A DNA stretch of 48,878 bases from positions 1 through 48,878 of the forward strand of contig JAQXEK010000049.1 of assembly GCA_029250885.1 (NCBI GenBank). The letters are read 5' to 3'. Below, one piece after another: positions 32,925-41,087 of the stretch. The translations under genes and the position numbers were made by a program. Under the pieces are notes generated by a model. The model had not been told where the DNA came from and searched no databases. It saw only the letters and a list, made by a program, of their open reading frames with translations. Position 1 is the stretch's first letter. The number at the start of each line of letters is the position of its first letter. Origin of the DNA: Planctomycetota bacterium (GTDB lineage: Bacteria; Planctomycetota; UBA1135; GCA-002686595).

Positions 32925-34334
32925 ATGGAGAGCCTCGCAGATCAAGACCAGGGCAAGCCGCCCACCGGCCGCACGGCCCTGGGTTTTGCTGGCCTGGGCC
33001 TTGCCCTGCTGGCCTTGGGGGGCTGGGGGCTTTGGACGGATGTGGCCTGGGTCAGCCAAGCTTTCTACGCGTACATCTGGTGGGCCTGGATCCTATTGTT
33101 GGACGCCTTCTGCATCTGGAAGCGCGCCTCGTCCCTGCTCACCACGCGGCGCCACCTGCTGGGGCTGCTCGGCACGTCGTCGGTGACCTTCTGGTTCCTG
33201 TTCGAAGCGCTCAACCTGCGCTTCGCCAACTGGTACTACATCGGCACCTTCGAGCTCGACGGCCCCTGGACCTATGTGACCGCAGGGCTGTTTGTCTTTG
33301 CGGCCTTCGCCACGGTCTTCGTCGGCATGTTCGAGGCCTTCGACGCACTGGGCGCTGCCGGAGTCTTTACCAAGAGGCGCGCGCCACGGCAGCTGCCCAC
33401 CTGGCTACCCGGCGCGCTGCAGCTGCTCGGCCTCACCATGGCCGTCCTAGCCGTCGCCTTCCCCTTCTACCTCGCGCCTTTGATCTGGGGCAGCCTGACC
33501 TTCCTAATCGACCCCTGGAACTTCAAGCGCGGCAACCGGTCGCTGCTGCGCGACTTTGCCGCTGGAGACGGAGGCGCCGTAGCCCGGCTCTTCCTGGCTG
33601 GGCTCATCTCCGGGCTTGTCTGGGAGAGCATGAACTTCGCAGCCCCACAGAAGTGGATCTACACCGTGCGCGGCCTAGAAGATCTCAAGCTGTTCGAGAT
33701 GCCCCTGCTTGGTTTCCTGGGCTTTCCAGCCCTGGCCTTTGACGCCGTCACGTTCTTCTCTTTGATGTCCTACTTCATGTGCGGCAACATCGCTTGGGAG
33801 CACAAACACGATCTCGCGGCGCCAGCGACCCCCGTGGCGAATCCTAGCCTCCGGCGATTCTGGCAGACCGTGCCCTTGCAGGTCGTGTTCTGTATCGCCG
33901 TCACCATTGCCATGATGCCTGTCAGCATTGGCTCCATTCGGCTGCGCCTTGAGCGCGTGCCCACAGTGGCCGAAGACGTAGACGCCTTGCTAGAGGCCGG
34001 CATCGAGTGGCCGCGACAGCTGCTACGTGCCCTAGACGACCCCGATCGGCGCGAGCAGCTTGCCAAGCGTCTCGATTGGGGCGACCTGAAGGTCGCAGGC
34101 GTTAAAGACGAGCTCGGCCTGTACCTCTTCAAGGGGATCGGCTCGCGCCACGGAGACCTACTACAGAAGGCCGGCATTTATGAAATCGACGATTTGGCCG
34201 CCTGGGAGCCCATGGCGCTGCAGCTAGAGCTCGAGCGTATTGCCAATGGTATTGGCGAACGGTCACCGCGACTGGACTGGGTGCGTGTTTGGGTGTTAGC
34301 TAGCCGAAGTCGCGGGCTTGTGGTCAGCGCTTAG
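32925..34334 (+). CDS. Polytopic membrane protein with HhH-like tail
   Basis: Starting at ATG 32925 the product has 469 residues; GTG 32907 would add only six residues. About eight hydrophobic segments are visible, from ALGFAGLGLALLALGGWGLW to VFCIAVTIAMMPVSI. Between them lie aromatic-rich conserved-looking stretches (FLFEALNLRFANWYYIGTFE, VWESMNFAAPQKWIY) with Glu and Trp residues that may line a pocket. The last 100 residues are soluble and contain LLQKAGIYEIDDLAAWEP, resembling helix-hairpin-helix sequences of the DUF4332 type. The stop lies 3 bp from the converging gene. No function can be assigned. Confidence 0.75.
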   Translation: MESLADQDQGKPPTGRTALGFAGLGLALLALGGWGLWTDVAWVSQAFYAYIWWAWILLLDAFCIWKRASSLLTTRRHLLGLLGTSSVTFWFLFEALNLRFANWYYIGTFELDGPWTYVTAGLFVFAAFATVFVGMFEAFDALGAAGVFTKRRAPRQLPTWLPGALQLLGLTMAVLAVAFPFYLAPLIWGSLTFLIDPWNFKRGNRSLLRDFAAGDGGAVARLFLAGLISGLVWESMNFAAPQKWIYTVRGLEDLKLFEMPLLGFLGFPALAFDAVTFFSLMSYFMCGNIAWEHKHDLAAPATPVANPSLRRFWQTVPLQVVFCIAVTIAMMPVSIGSIRLRLERVPTVAEDVDALLEAGIEWPRQLLRALDDPDRREQLAKRLDWGDLKVAGVKDELGLYLFKGIGSRHGDLLQKAGIYEIDDLAAWEPMALQLELERIANGIGERSPRLDWVRVWVLASRSRGLVVSA

Positions 34335-34337
34335 GAA

Positions 34338-35558
34338 TCAGCGCAGCGGGTAGGTGTCCGCGACCCACTCGCGCCACTCTTCCTGAAACTCGATCACGGT
34401 CATGCCAAAGGCTTCGGCGAGGGCGTCCCGGGTGGGCGTCTTAGAGCGCAAGCGCTTGAGCAGCAGGTTTAGCATCGCTGGGTCTTTTTGGATCAGAAAG
34501 TCGATGTAGCTAAAGGAGATCGCGTGCTCCTCCAGGGTCAAGCTGTCCGTGTTGCGGCTAAAGACCGTGCCCGCATTGGGCTCTTCCTTCATGGCCACCA
34601 TCTTCTTGACTGCGGGCTTCCACTTGCCGCCTTTGAATCCCTGACTCGTGTCCTGCTCCTGATAGCAGTAGTTGTCGCAGATCCCGAAGTAGCGGTCCTC
34701 GAACCAGTGGGCGATGCCCGCATCGGCCCAGCCGCCCTTCTTGTCGCCAATCCAATCCACCGGCTTTTGCGCCGACAAGAGCAGGTGTGCCGTGTTGTGG
34801 ACCACCCCCCGGTGCAGCTCCTCGTCACCGCCAAAGTACTGCTTCGTACCACAGACCGAGTAGGTCGGCGTCATGCCCAGCAGCTTGACCCCGTATTTGG
34901 CGCCCTGGGCGCAAAACCGCAAGGAGCCCTCTTCCTGATCGGTCTCATTGGCCCAGATCATCACGCGCATGCGCTCGGTAAAGTCGGACTCCTTTACGCC
35001 TAAGATTGTCGTGTAGTCCGTGTAGAGGCGCTCGAGGCGCTCGAGGTACTTGTGGGCTAGAGCGTGCCGCTTCAAGCGCTTCTTGCCGACCTTAAGGCTC
35101 TCGAGTTCCATGACCACAACAAAGTGCTCGCTGACTACAGTGTGCAGCTCGAACTCCATCTCCTCGTCCATCTTGACCATCTCTTTGCGAAGGTCTGGGA
35201 TCCCCTCGCGGTGCTTGAGCAGAGCAGCGTCTACATCCGGTCGCTCGCACTTCTCGCAGCTCAACCAACCCGTGCCGCCGCAGAGATCGTCCGTGTAGAC
35301 AAAGCTGCAGTAGACCACGCCCTCTTCGAGGGTCGCGTCGCTCTTTTTATGCTCAGGACAGGGCATCTTCCCGGTGGTCTTGCACTTCGTGCACTTCGGG
35401 TAAGTCTTAGGCTTCTCGGAATCGCCTTCCCCGTCTTTAGTCTCCTGGAGCGCGACGCGCTCAACGCCCCCAACAGCTTTGCTTAGGCCCACCCCGACTT
35501 GAGAAGCCCCAAGCGCAGCGAACAGTAGAATCACAAGACCAGTCAGGAATACACGCAT
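34338..35558 (-). CDS. Putative inactive peptidase-MA-like secreted protein
   Basis: The 406-residue product has a signal peptide (MRVFLTGLVILLFAALGASQ). Residues about 53-103 form a Cys-rich knuckle region (CTKCKTTGKMPCPEH and CGGTGWLSCEKC) like the zinc-binding CxxCxGxG repeats of DnaJ. The remainder resembles planctomycete DUF1570/peptidase-MA-like proteins: SEHFVVVMELESL, then VVHNTAHLLLS and WADAGIAHWFEDRYFG, placed as HExxH and the downstream Glu of gluzincin metalloproteases. Here the motif reads HNTAH, with Asn in place of the catalytic Glu, so activity is doubtful. It could bind peptide or metal without cleaving. The stop lies 3 bp from the convergent membrane-protein gene, leaving no room for a terminator between them. 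Confidence 0.75.
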   Translation of the reverse strand: MRVFLTGLVILLFAALGASQVGVGLSKAVGGVERVALQETKDGEGDSEKPKTYPKCTKCKTTGKMPCPEHKKSDATLEEGVVYCSFVYTDDLCGGTGWLSCEKCERPDVDAALLKHREGIPDLRKEMVKMDEEMEFELHTVVSEHFVVVMELESLKVGKKRLKRHALAHKYLERLERLYTDYTTILGVKESDFTERMRVMIWANETDQEEGSLRFCAQGAKYGVKLLGMTPTYSVCGTKQYFGGDEELHRGVVHNTAHLLLSAQKPVDWIGDKKGGWADAGIAHWFEDRYFGICDNYCYQEQDTSQGFKGGKWKPAVKKMVAMKEEPNAGTVFSRNTDSLTLEEHAISFSYIDFLIQKDPAMLNLLLKRLRSKTPTRDALAEAFGMTVIEFQEEWREWVADTYPLR

Positions 35559-35646
35559 GGGGAGAGCCGGGGGGGGAATGAGCTTTTACATCATAGGAGA
35601 TCCCCCCCACAAAGTTACGCGCTTACCTCGACCAGCCTGAGATCCC

Positions 35647-36921
35647 CTACTTCTGAAACTGGACTTGCCCGTTCTTGACCACCACCCGCACCGGGCTGCG
35701 GCCGAGCTCGTAGGCCAGGTGCTTGTAGTTTGGCAAGTCGAGTACCAAGAGATCGGCGCGCTTGCCAACCTCGAGGGTTCCGATGTCGTCTGCTCGATTT
35801 AGCGAAGCGGCCGCGTTTAGGGTCGCCGCAGTCAGGACCTCCGAAGCGCTCATGCGCATCCGCAGGGCGCTCCAGGTCATGACCTCGGGCATCGACTGGG
35901 TGTAGCACGAGCCGGGGTTGAAGTCTGTGGCGATCGCCGGGGCCAGGCCCGCATCGATCATACGCCGACCGGGCACCTCCTGCTCCTGGCGCAGGTACAG
36001 TGCCACCAAGGGACAGATCACCGGGATCACGCCCGCATCGCCCAAAGCTTCGATGCCCTTGTCCGTCACGCACTCCAAGTGGTCCGCGGAGTCCGCGCCA
36101 AACTCAGCCGCCAGTTCGGCGCCGCCCAGGGGCGTCAGTTGGTCCACGTGCAGGCGCAGGCGAAAGCCCAGGTCCTTGGCCGTGGTCAAGATGCGCCGAG
36201 AGTCCTCGAGCCCAAACACATGGGTCTCGGTGAAGATGTCGCAGTACTCCGCAAGCTTCTCCTCGGCGACCCTGGGCAGCATCTCCTTCACGAGTAAGTC
36301 CACGTAGTCCGAGCGCCGATCGCGGTACTCTTCGGGATACTCATGGGCCCCCAAGAAGGTCGGCACCAGGTCCACGGGATGCATGCGGTTCGCCTCAGCG
36401 ATCACGCGCAGCATCTTGATCTCCATCTCGGTCGAGAGCCCATAGCCGCTCTTTGCCTCGACCGTCGTCGTGCCCAGTTCTAAAAAGCGGTCCATGCGCA
36501 TCAAGAGCTGCGCAAGCAGCACCTCCGTGGACTCCTCTCGTACTCCGCGCACCGTCGACAGGATTCCACCGCCGGCCAAGCCGATTTCCACGTAGGTCGC
36601 GCCACCGGTTCGCATCTCAAACTCGTCTTCGCGTGTGCCGGCGAAGACTGGGTGCGTGTGGGAGTCCACGAAACCGGGCACTACGGTGCCTCCGCAGGCG
36701 TCTAGTTCGGCGTCCGCCTGAAAGCGTGCGCGCAGCTCGGCCTCGGGTCCAACACCGGCAATGCGCTCACCAGCCACAGCGACGGCCCAGCCCTTCCCAA
36801 CGTGGCAGCCGGCTAGGCGAGCCCCTCCAAGTGCCTCTTGGCCCATGGCGGTCGCCACCTCGGCGGCACCGACCACAAGCAGATCCACGCGCTCTTGTCC
36901 GTTCGATTTATCTTGGCTCAT
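35647..36921 (-). CDS. hutI: Imidazolonepropionase
   Basis: This 424-residue cytoplasmic amidohydrolase opens imidazolone-propionate to formiminoglutamate, the third step of histidine breakdown (EC 3.5.2.7). The metal-binding HxH is in GFVDSHTHPVFAGTREDEFE (H88, H90), and family stretches TTTVEAKSGYGLSTEMEIKM, FLGAHEYPEE, HVDQLTPLGGAELAAEFGAD (with the zinc-binding His) and ATDFNPGSCYTQSMPEVM are clear. Length matches the family (about 400-420). No hutH, hutU or hutG gene lies in the window, so it is an orphan here; the partners may be elsewhere, or the enzyme may work on a related substrate. Confidence 0.95.
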   Translation of the reverse strand: MSQDKSNGQERVDLLVVGAAEVATAMGQEALGGARLAGCHVGKGWAVAVAGERIAGVGPEAELRARFQADAELDACGGTVVPGFVDSHTHPVFAGTREDEFEMRTGGATYVEIGLAGGGILSTVRGVREESTEVLLAQLLMRMDRFLELGTTTVEAKSGYGLSTEMEIKMLRVIAEANRMHPVDLVPTFLGAHEYPEEYRDRRSDYVDLLVKEMLPRVAEEKLAEYCDIFTETHVFGLEDSRRILTTAKDLGFRLRLHVDQLTPLGGAELAAEFGADSADHLECVTDKGIEALGDAGVIPVICPLVALYLRQEQEVPGRRMIDAGLAPAIATDFNPGSCYTQSMPEVMTWSALRMRMSASEVLTAATLNAAASLNRADDIGTLEVGKRADLLVLDLPNYKHLAYELGRSPVRVVVKNGQVQFQK

Positions 36922-36981
36922 CTGCCCAACTTACCCCCTATCTTGGCCGGCCCCAATGGAACTCCCCCAGGAACCTCGCAA

Positions 36982-39891
36982 TCAGTCCTTAGGGTCCGGG
37001 GCCTGGTTTGGCGCAAGTGGCCGACTCGCCACCTCTCGATCGAGCTCATCCAAGCGGAATCGAGTGCTGAGGATATAGGGCGGCTCGCCCTGGTCCCAGT
37101 GACCGTAGGTCGTCGTCACGAAGGTGCCATCGGGCAGGACCTCGACTCCCGGATAGGCCGTATCCCAGCGGTGTTGGTTGTCCTTCAGGCGCACGCGGTA
37201 TTGTCCGGGGCGGCCCAGGAGGATGTCGTCGAAGGTGCCAACCCAGCCGACCCAATCGCCTTGGGTCTCGCTCTCGTGGGCGGTATCGCGGAAGCTGATG
37301 AACAGGCGTCCATCGGGCGCGTACTTGCCGGTGTGGCGATCCCCGGTCAAGCTGGCTGGCAGCTCGCGGGGTGCCGACCACGTCTGGCCCTCGTCCTTAG
37401 AGAAGATGACATAGCTGTTCCGCGTGCGGCTGTTCTCGCGCAGCAGCACGGCCAAGGTGGAGCCATCGGGCGACCGGAAGCAGCCCGGCTCACAGAGTTG
37501 AAGTTCGCTGCCGGACCACACGGACTCGGGCTCGGTCCAGGTCAGGCCCCCGTCGTGGCTGAAGGTCTGAAACAAGGTGAAGACTGGCGGCGACACGACG
37601 CTGAACTTGCTCTCAAAGAAGCGGCCGTCGTCGTGGAACATGGCGACGTAAGAGCCGCTCTTAAGACGCTCGACAAAGCCCATCACCACGATGCCACCCC
37701 AGTCGCCGACCTGCTCAAGCTCAGACCAGGACGCGCCGTCGTCTTCGCTGACAGAGAGTCGCGCGGGGTACAGGCCCGACCACAGGATCAGCCGCTTCTG
37801 CCCCGTTTGGGGATCGATCACGCGGTGGATTGTGGGCACCTCCTGGCTTGTGGCCCAGCTCTTCGGCGTGGGCAAGCGCTTGGACCAGGTCAGGCCCCCA
37901 TCGGAAGAGCGCTTGTAGATGATCTGCCCCTTGCCATGGCCCTTTGGGTAGACCGCCAGCATGGTCTTGTTGTCCTCTAGTAATGTCGTTGTCACGTGTC
38001 CCAAGTACTGGTCCTGCTCGCGGTCCACGATGACCTGGCGCTGCTTTTCCCCATCGAGATCGATCAGCGGGATCTGGAAGCCGCGGGTCGGGACCAGCGC
38101 ATCCAAGTCACCTGCGGTAAAGTTCACTTGGACGATCACCGGCTGCGAACCGCCCTCGATTCGATAGGAGCCCGTGGCTTGAATCAATCCATCTCCGCCG
38201 ATCGTCAATCCAACGTTTCCCACCTCTAGGGGCAGGTCCTCTGTATCCACAAGCCGGCAGGTGAAGTCACCCTCCCGCTGATTCATGATGTCGTCAAACG
38301 TCCCGACCCAAACAACGAAATCGCCACGGGTTGGGCTCAAACGGTGAGTATCCCAAAACGAGACCAAGAGCCGTCCATTGGGCAGGTAGCCTGCCCGATA
38401 GGAGCTTCCCGAGAGGCTTGCGGGCAGTTCAAAGGGCTCCGACCAAGCTAGGCCATCGTCGCTGCTGGTCTTGGCCACCGCATTCAGGCTAGGCCCGCCC
38501 CCACCTAGGAAGAGCAGCTGCTGTTGGCCATTTGGAGAGGCAACCATGACTTGGTCTTCCGACCCAACAACAGCATGTGCACTTGGCCCATCCAGGATCT
38601 TATGAAGGTCGCCGCGGCGCGACAGGTCTAGCCATGGAGTCTCCACACCACGATGGTCCAGCTGCGCTGGACGCAGCGAGAATGTGCTACCCACAATCGC
38701 CCAATCTGAGACTTGCATACGTGCGCGGTTGGGCTCGAAGCCAACCTGCTTGATCGGCCCCGGGATCGTAGCCATGTCCACGACGAAGCCATTAACCTTG
38801 AACCACACCTGGTCGCCATTGCGAATCGCTTCGAACTCGATCCAAGCGTCGCGCTCCCACAGGTCTTCAGAGCGATGCAAGAGCCGCAAGCCGCCCATCT
38901 GGGGGCCATTTCGGAACACAGTTTTTGCCGCACCCTCGAAGCCAAAGAAGTTGTCGTTAATGAGGAAGCCCGCCGCACAGCTCTCCTGGTCCAGCATCCG
39001 GAGCCGCGCCGAAAGATAAAAGTCACCGCCGTCAATGCCTATGTCGGCAAGTAGGGCCTGACCTTCACCGGTCCCCTCCAGGAGGCCACCCGTGCGCTTC
39101 CAGCTGCCGAGGCGTACCGCTTCTAGGCCGCCTTCGCCCAAAAGAACCTTCGCCTGGCCCCGGACCGGCTGGGGTCGGATCGTGGGATCCCCGGGCGCCA
39201 CCTGACCCGTGATCGCCTCGAACGCCGTCATGGCCATCAACTCGTTGGCCGCCGTGTTGGGATGGAGCCCGTCGGGAAACAGCTTGGCCCGGTCCACCGT
39301 AGGCGCCTTAAAGTCAATGATCTCTAGGCCGTACTCCCCAGCGAGTTTTGTGATCACGTCCTCGATCACCACCCGGTTCGACGCACACTCAACAGAACGA
39401 GGATGGGGTTCGTACATCGCTGTCAAGTTGCTGAGCAAGATCCGCGGCTCAGGCTCTTGCGCTTGGTAGGTCTCAATCAGGTCCCGATAGTCGGTCTCAA
39501 ACTCGCCCCCATGCTCAGCCCAGTTTCTTTGGGCCGCGTCATTTGTCCCAAGGTTGATCACTACCACTTGGGGCTGATAGGCAATCCCTTTGGAGTACAC
39601 ATCCTGGCCCCAATAGGGCCTGTCACCTCGCTTCAACAGCGTTGCCCCAGAGCGACCAAAGTTGCCGACCTGATAGGCCCCAGGGAGATCCGCCTCCAGC
39701 ATCCGACCAAGAATCTTGGGCCAGCTGTTCACTAGGTGATCGGCATTGGCCGTGCCCTCTGTGATCGAGTCGCCGACGCAGGCTACGCGTACTTCTGCCT
39801 GTGCATCGTCCATGGCGACCTCCGCGGTCACCTTTCCGGCAAGCAGGACAAGTAGAGCGAGGGGAGCGAACAGCAATCGTGTATCGAACAT
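36982..39891 (-). CDS. SGNH hydrolase fused to sialidase-like propeller
   Basis: The start is placed at ATG 39891 because MFDTRLLFAPLALLVLLAGK forms a good signal peptide; the frame extends to 39993 without features. The 969-residue protein begins with an SGNH/GDSL esterase domain (about 35-215): CVGDSITEG (Ser), NFGRSG (Gly), NLGTND (Asn) and LFPDGLHPN (Asp-His). A beta-sandwich like DUF1080/LamG follows (about 240-400, GGDFYLSARLRM). The C-terminal half is a sialidase-type beta-propeller with Asp-box repeats: SSDDGLAWSE, SSDGGLTWSK, SEDDGASWSE, FSHDGGLTWTE and FSKDEGQTWSA. It is probably secreted and acts on surface or environmental glycans, removing acyl groups and glycosidic sugars; sialic acid as substrate is not proven. 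Confidence 0.9.
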   Translation of the reverse strand: MFDTRLLFAPLALLVLLAGKVTAEVAMDDAQAEVRVACVGDSITEGTANADHLVNSWPKILGRMLEADLPGAYQVGNFGRSGATLLKRGDRPYWGQDVYSKGIAYQPQVVVINLGTNDAAQRNWAEHGGEFETDYRDLIETYQAQEPEPRILLSNLTAMYEPHPRSVECASNRVVIEDVITKLAGEYGLEIIDFKAPTVDRAKLFPDGLHPNTAANELMAMTAFEAITGQVAPGDPTIRPQPVRGQAKVLLGEGGLEAVRLGSWKRTGGLLEGTGEGQALLADIGIDGGDFYLSARLRMLDQESCAAGFLINDNFFGFEGAAKTVFRNGPQMGGLRLLHRSEDLWERDAWIEFEAIRNGDQVWFKVNGFVVDMATIPGPIKQVGFEPNRARMQVSDWAIVGSTFSLRPAQLDHRGVETPWLDLSRRGDLHKILDGPSAHAVVGSEDQVMVASPNGQQQLLFLGGGGPSLNAVAKTSSDDGLAWSEPFELPASLSGSSYRAGYLPNGRLLVSFWDTHRLSPTRGDFVVWVGTFDDIMNQREGDFTCRLVDTEDLPLEVGNVGLTIGGDGLIQATGSYRIEGGSQPVIVQVNFTAGDLDALVPTRGFQIPLIDLDGEKQRQVIVDREQDQYLGHVTTTLLEDNKTMLAVYPKGHGKGQIIYKRSSDGGLTWSKRLPTPKSWATSQEVPTIHRVIDPQTGQKRLILWSGLYPARLSVSEDDGASWSELEQVGDWGGIVVMGFVERLKSGSYVAMFHDDGRFFESKFSVVSPPVFTLFQTFSHDGGLTWTEPESVWSGSELQLCEPGCFRSPDGSTLAVLLRENSRTRNSYVIFSKDEGQTWSAPRELPASLTGDRHTGKYAPDGRLFISFRDTAHESETQGDWVGWVGTFDDILLGRPGQYRVRLKDNQHRWDTAYPGVEVLPDGTFVTTTYGHWDQGEPPYILSTRFRLDELDREVASRPLAPNQAPDPKD

Positions 39892-39973
39892 GGTCGGCCA
39901 CCCCGTAGGTGAGTGAAGTCGGATAAGAGCAGTGCCCAGCCTAGCAAACTCATCCCCGAGCCCGATCGCCACG

Positions 39974-40011
39974 AAAAAACCGGGAGCGACCACCTACAGC
40001 CAACTCCCGGT
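39974..40011 (-). terminator. Intrinsic terminator of the sigma-factor gene
   Basis: On the minus strand an 8-bp stem (40004-40011 and 39979-39986, arm ACCGGGAG) with a 17-nt loop is followed by a T-tract, seen on the plus strand as AAAAAA at 39974-39979. It lies about 50 bp downstream of the sigma-factor stop at 40060. Confidence 0.75.
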
Positions 40012-40019
40012 CTAACCGA

Positions 40020-40035
40020 GCCACTTGCAAGTGGC
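40020..40035. repeat. 16-bp perfect palindrome
   Basis: GCCACTTGCAAGTGGC reads the same on both strands, between the sigma-factor stop and its terminator. It could be a protein-binding site or part of the terminator structure; chance cannot be excluded. Confidence 0.4.
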
Positions 40036-40059
40036 CCTAGGCCGCCTACGATTCGGAGC

Positions 40060-40824
40060 CTAACCAGCCCGGCGGCACCCTCCGGCAAGCACGCCCATGC
40101 TGTGGCGCATGTGATTCACGAGGCGCTTCCTTGCTCGAAAGAGGATCATCTTCATATTTGACTGCCTGACACCAAGCTTGACGCCCGCTTCGCGGTAGGA
40201 CATGCCCTCCACCTCGACCAAGTGCATCGCATATTGGTCCCGCGAAGAGAGCAGCTTGTACGCGTCCTGGTAGTGAATCATCATCAGCACCCAGGCTTTG
40301 CGAAGGTGCCCCTGCTCTTCGTCCACCTGGGCCAGGCCGTCCGGACCCATCTTTGGGTCTGCAGGCTCTTGGAAGCCTTCGGGCATGTCCTCGAACCTGC
40401 GCGTAGGACGGCGCGAATAGGAGCGTCGCACCAGGTTGCCGGCGATGGTCCGGACCCAGACGCGGAACGAGCCGTCGTGATCCGAGCGAAAGCTACCGGC
40501 GTAGCGGTAAACATTGATGTATGTGTCCTGCATGATCTCCTTTGCGTCCAAAGACCCGTTGGATCCCCGCAGCAACCCCAGCACCCACTCGTAGACCGAG
40601 GTCTGGGTGAAGGCGTGCAGGGCTTCGAATGCCTCCGTGTCACGTGCGTCTCGGAAAAGAGCCATCAGCTGGGACGCGATGTGGTTGTCCAGGCTGTTCT
40701 TATCCTCGCCATTGTTGGGAGCCAGCCGTGCGCCCGCATCTATCAGACGCCGGATGACGTCGGGATATGGATCAAGTAGCGAGGGAACTTGGGGCTGTGG
40801 GAGCTTCATGGAAGTGGGTTGCAT
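40060..40824 (-). CDS. RNA polymerase sigma factor, ECF type
   Basis: The 254-residue protein has sigma-70 region 2 (EIMQDTYINVYRYAGSF and VWVRTIAGNLVRRSYSRR) and region 4 with a helix-turn-helix (MSYREAGVKLGVRQSNMKMI then FRARKRLVNHM). There is no region 3, as in ECF sigma factors. An extra N-terminal stretch of about 65 residues precedes region 2. No anti-sigma gene adjoins it, so its control is unclear. The gene is transcribed divergently from the CNNM/CorC-type gene and has its own terminator; the 263-bp space between the two genes should hold both promoters and contains a 13-bp near-palindrome CTTAGGGCCTAAG at 40903-40915. Confidence 0.9.
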   Translation of the reverse strand: MQPTSMKLPQPQVPSLLDPYPDVIRRLIDAGARLAPNNGEDKNSLDNHIASQLMALFRDARDTEAFEALHAFTQTSVYEWVLGLLRGSNGSLDAKEIMQDTYINVYRYAGSFRSDHDGSFRVWVRTIAGNLVRRSYSRRPTRRFEDMPEGFQEPADPKMGPDGLAQVDEEQGHLRKAWVLMMIHYQDAYKLLSSRDQYAMHLVEVEGMSYREAGVKLGVRQSNMKMILFRARKRLVNHMRHSMGVLAGGCRRAG

Positions 40825-41087
40825 GGCCAGAGCAATACACAGTCCGTGCCAAGGTGCCCTGCACAGGCCTTCGATTCACCTAAACCACTGGTAAATAATG
40901 CTCTTAGGGCCTAAGCTTAGATATGGGCGTGTAGCTGCCCACCGGCTCCAAGGACCCAATGTGTGCGGTTCCTAGGTGCACGAAATGCCCTAAATGGCCT
41001 CGCCCGTGCGTTTTCGCTCCGCCCCTTAACTTTGATGACTTCCCAAAGGGACTGCACGCAACGGGCAGTATCATCTGCGCAATCATT

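Noticed and set aside
32738..33742. 334-codon plus-strand frame overlapping the polytopic membrane protein in another frame
   Set aside because: Arg/His/Ala/Pro-rich translation; the alternative frame has regular membrane helices and a sensible start.
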